A DNA stretch of 64,000 bases from Propionivibrio dicarboxylicus (lineage in GTDB: Bacteria > Pseudomonadota > Gammaproteobacteria > Burkholderiales > Rhodocyclaceae). Below are positions 61,914 to 64,000 of the stretch, in pieces. How positions within the stretch are numbered: the stretch's first letter is position 1; every line of letters begins with the position of its first letter. Both the position numbers and the translations under genes were made by a program. Where the stretch lies: assembly GCF_900099695.1 (NCBI RefSeq), contig NZ_FNCY01000019.1, positions 1 through 64,000 of the forward strand. Reading direction: 5' to 3'. The notes beneath the pieces are model-generated. The model saw only the letters and a program-made list of their open reading frames with translations, had not been told where the DNA came from and did not search any database.

Positions 61914-64000
61914 ATGATCAATGCCACCGTCAATCGCTTGTTCGCCGTGCTCAGGCAACGACGGTCCCTGGTCATCGTTTTCGCGTACCTGCTGCTCGCC
62001 GCGCTCATCCTGGTCGCCGAAGAATTATCGACGGGCAATTTGCCGGGCGGAGCCAGCCCGCTGTTCACGACCGGCATGCACCTTTTCTTGATTCTCGCAT
62101 CGGCCGCATTCATCCTCATTGCGCTGTCGACCGAACCGACACCGGCACGCCAGGAATCCCCGTCGCTGATCGCGCCGTACAAGACGCGCTATCTGACGCT
62201 TTTCTTCCTCGTCCTGCTGCTGATCGTCCCCGGCCTCGCCGGCATCTTCATGATCACCGAGACGCGCAAGGTCGAACACAGTGCCTTCGATGCCCTATCG
62301 ACGGTTGCCCAGCTGAAAAGCGACCAGGTCGAAAACTGGCTGAGCGAGCGGCAGACCGATGCCGAGATTTTCGCCCGCGGCAGCGCGCTTTCGCGCCTCG
62401 TCGAACGCATCAAGGCGGACGCACGCAACGAGGCCACAGAATTCATCGCCAACCGCATCCGCGCCATTCGCACGACCAAGAGCCATTACCGGTCGATCAC
62501 GCTGTTCAACGAAAAAGGCAGCCTCATCCTCAACGATGGCGACACCATCCGGCCGACCGAACCGATCCAGGCGCTGTTGCAAAAAGCGCGCACGCGCGGC
62601 GCCGTCGTGCGCAGCGAGCTGATGACGACACCGGACGGCGCCACCGTCATGTATTTCGTTGCGCCCCTCCGCCACAGCGACGACGCCGGCAGGACGACGC
62701 TGTCGGGCTTCATCGTTTTCTGCATCGATGTCCAGGCCGACATTTTCTCGGAACTCGCGCAATGGCCGACACCGGATCGCAGCGGCGAGATCCTGCTGCT
62801 GCAGAAACGCGCCGGCCAGGCCATCCTGCTGAACACGCTACGTGACGGCAAGATGCCGCCGCAAGGCGCAGAAATCGCGCTATCGACGCCGAAAGCCGTC
62901 GCGGCGATGGCTTTTGCCGATAACGCCAATGGCATGCTCATCGGCGACAACTATCTGGGCAAGAAGGTCCTCGCCTCATTCCGCCCGGTGCGCGACACCG
63001 CCTGGGTCGTGCTCGCCAGCGTCGAACACGACGAGGTCATGACACCGGTACGGCACGCCGCCGCCTGGGTTCTGTCGATCGCCATCGTCGCGACGTTGAT
63101 CACCATGGGCGTGCTGGCGCTGCTCTGGCGACAACGTGAAAACGCCCACCAGCTCTATCTCGCCAGCGAAAGAAACAAAGCCGACCAACTGCTCCAGCGC
63201 TTCTTCGACCTGCCCTTCGTCGGCATGGCGATCTTCTCGCCGACGATGCATCGCTTCGTCCGGGTCAACGAACGCGCCTGCCAGATCGCCGGCTACGACA
63301 ACGAGGAACTCGTGCAACGCACCTGGTTCGACGTCGTCCATCCCGAAGACATACCGGCGGTGCGCGAGAAAGTGCGAGCCATCTTCACCAACACTGCCGA
63401 TGTCGCCACGCTCGAGCACCGTGCCGTGCGCAAGGATGGCACGATCATCTTCATCAACTTCGACCTCCGCGCCGTCCGCTCGCCCGAAGGCGCGATCGAG
63501 TACCTCATCGGCACCGCCGAAGACATCACCCAGCGCAAGCATGATGAACTGGCACTGCGCATCGCCAACGCCAAGCTCAAGAAAAACCAGGAAGAACTCG
63601 AGGCGCAGAACGCCTCGCTGCGCCAGGCCAAGGCGGCACTCGAGGAATCGCGCAGCCGCTACGTGAGCCTCTACGAATTCGCCCCGGCCGCCTATCTGAC
63701 CCTGTCGCTCGACGGCGACATCCAGCGCATCAATCACACCGGCATCGCCCTGCTGGCGGTATCGCGCGAACGCATCTCCGGCGCCAATTTCGCCGAATTC
63801 ATCGATCGCGACGACCTTCCGCTGTGGGAGGAATTCGTCGACGCCGTGACACAGTACAGGGAAGCGCACGGTTTCGAGTTCAGGCTCGCCACGTCGGACG
63901 TCGAAAATATCCACACGCTCCGCGCTGAAGGCGCCATGCAGATGCTGCCCGGCGAGCCGACGGCGATACGCATGACGCTGACCGACATCAGCGAGCAGAA
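61914..64000 (+). CDS. Membrane-bound PAS sensor protein (partial, 3' end missing)
   Basis: About 695 codons are visible and the frame is open at the window edge. Start ATG at 61914, 14 bp after the HD-GYP gene. Hydrophobic helices near 17-37, 47-67 and 98-118 are followed by an extracytoplasmic Cache-like region (VAQLKSDQVENWLSERQTD, then SITLFNEKGSLIL) and another helix near 383-406. PAS 1 spans about 425-545 with its PAC end (EYLIGTAEDITQRK), then a coiled coil and PAS 2 from about 580. The output (histidine kinase or GGDEF/EAL) lies outside the window. Confidence 0.85.
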   Translation, partial: MINATVNRLFAVLRQRRSLVIVFAYLLLAALILVAEELSTGNLPGGASPLFTTGMHLFLILASAAFILIALSTEPTPARQESPSLIAPYKTRYLTLFFLVLLLIVPGLAGIFMITETRKVEHSAFDALSTVAQLKSDQVENWLSERQTDAEIFARGSALSRLVERIKADARNEATEFIANRIRAIRTTKSHYRSITLFNEKGSLILNDGDTIRPTEPIQALLQKARTRGAVVRSELMTTPDGATVMYFVAPLRHSDDAGRTTLSGFIVFCIDVQADIFSELAQWPTPDRSGEILLLQKRAGQAILLNTLRDGKMPPQGAEIALSTPKAVAAMAFADNANGMLIGDNYLGKKVLASFRPVRDTAWVVLASVEHDEVMTPVRHAAAWVLSIAIVATLITMGVLALLWRQRENAHQLYLASERNKADQLLQRFFDLPFVGMAIFSPTMHRFVRVNERACQIAGYDNEELVQRTWFDVVHPEDIPAVREKVRAIFTNTADVATLEHRAVRKDGTIIFINFDLRAVRSPEGAIEYLIGTAEDITQRKHDELALRIANAKLKKNQEELEAQNASLRQAKAALEESRSRYVSLYEFAPAAYLTLSLDGDIQRINHTGIALLAVSRERISGANFAEFIDRDDLPLWEEFVDAVTQYREAHGFEFRLATSDVENIHTLRAEGAMQMLPGEPTAIRMTLTDISEQ

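Overview
The window is high-GC, densely coded chromosomal DNA of a motile or chemosensory proteobacterium. TRAP sugar-acid transporters, an uxuA/uxuB pair, GntR (FCD) and IclR regulators and large chemosensory clusters fit a betaproteobacterium, perhaps Rhodocyclales-like; this taxonomy is an inference from gene content only. No rRNA, tRNA, CRISPR array, integrase or transposase was seen.

Catabolic half (1-30.7 kb). (i) 1-4.9 kb is a variant of the E. coli yiaJ/yiaKLMNO cluster: an IclR regulator diverges from a minus-strand operon for a YiaL-type protein, a Gfo/Idh/MocA oxidoreductase, a YiaK-type 2,3-diketogulonate reductase, an idonate-type dehydrogenase and a TRAP small permease cut by the window edge. 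That operon has a clear sigma70 promoter and a long leader with strong hairpins. (ii) 5.0-8.4 kb holds uxuB-uxuA for hexuronate catabolism, diverging from a GntR regulator across a palindromic operator. (iii) 8.6-10.8 kb holds a secreted aldose 1-epimerase and a drug/metabolite transporter. (iv) 11.1-19.9 kb is one minus-strand operon: TIM-barrel isomerase, TRAP P-Q-M, second isomerase, DhaK- and DhaL-type kinase subunits, a DerI/EryI-like RpiB homologue, an SMP-30 lactonase and a GntR regulator. It looks like a tetrulose (erythrulose-type) pathway feeding D-erythrose 4-phosphate. An ABM-domain gene and a third GntR gene diverge from it. (v) 21.4-27.3 kb holds two very large tandem paralogues of unknown function. 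(vi) 27.7-30.6 kb is a stand-alone TRAP system in the order P-M-Q with an attenuator-like terminator after dctP.

Chemosensory half (30.8-64 kb). Two che gene sets diverge from a control region at about 47.4 kb. The minus-strand set runs sensor kinase, LuxR regulator, receiver, MCP-like/CheZ-like protein, CheY, STAS, CheA, two MCPs, CheW, MCP, CheB and a REC-PAS-GGDEF-EAL protein. The plus-strand set runs HPt, receiver protein, CheD, CheR, CheD, CheB, HDOD, CheY, MCP-like/CheZ-like protein, STAS, CheA, MCP, CheW, REC-HD-GYP and a truncated PAS sensor. The only CheR and both CheD proteins are in the plus set, so the two halves probably share adaptation enzymes.

Most interesting: both CheA proteins carry a tandem MshEN-like motif (a known cyclic-di-GMP-binding motif in other proteins) before the dimerisation domain, while each che set ends in a cyclic-di-GMP enzyme. 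Two MCP-like proteins carry a CheZ-like QFQDxxxQ helix although no cheZ gene is present. A 44-bp element is repeated upstream of both halves of the plus set. The tandem giant proteins are nearly identical for about 137 residues and then diverge strongly.
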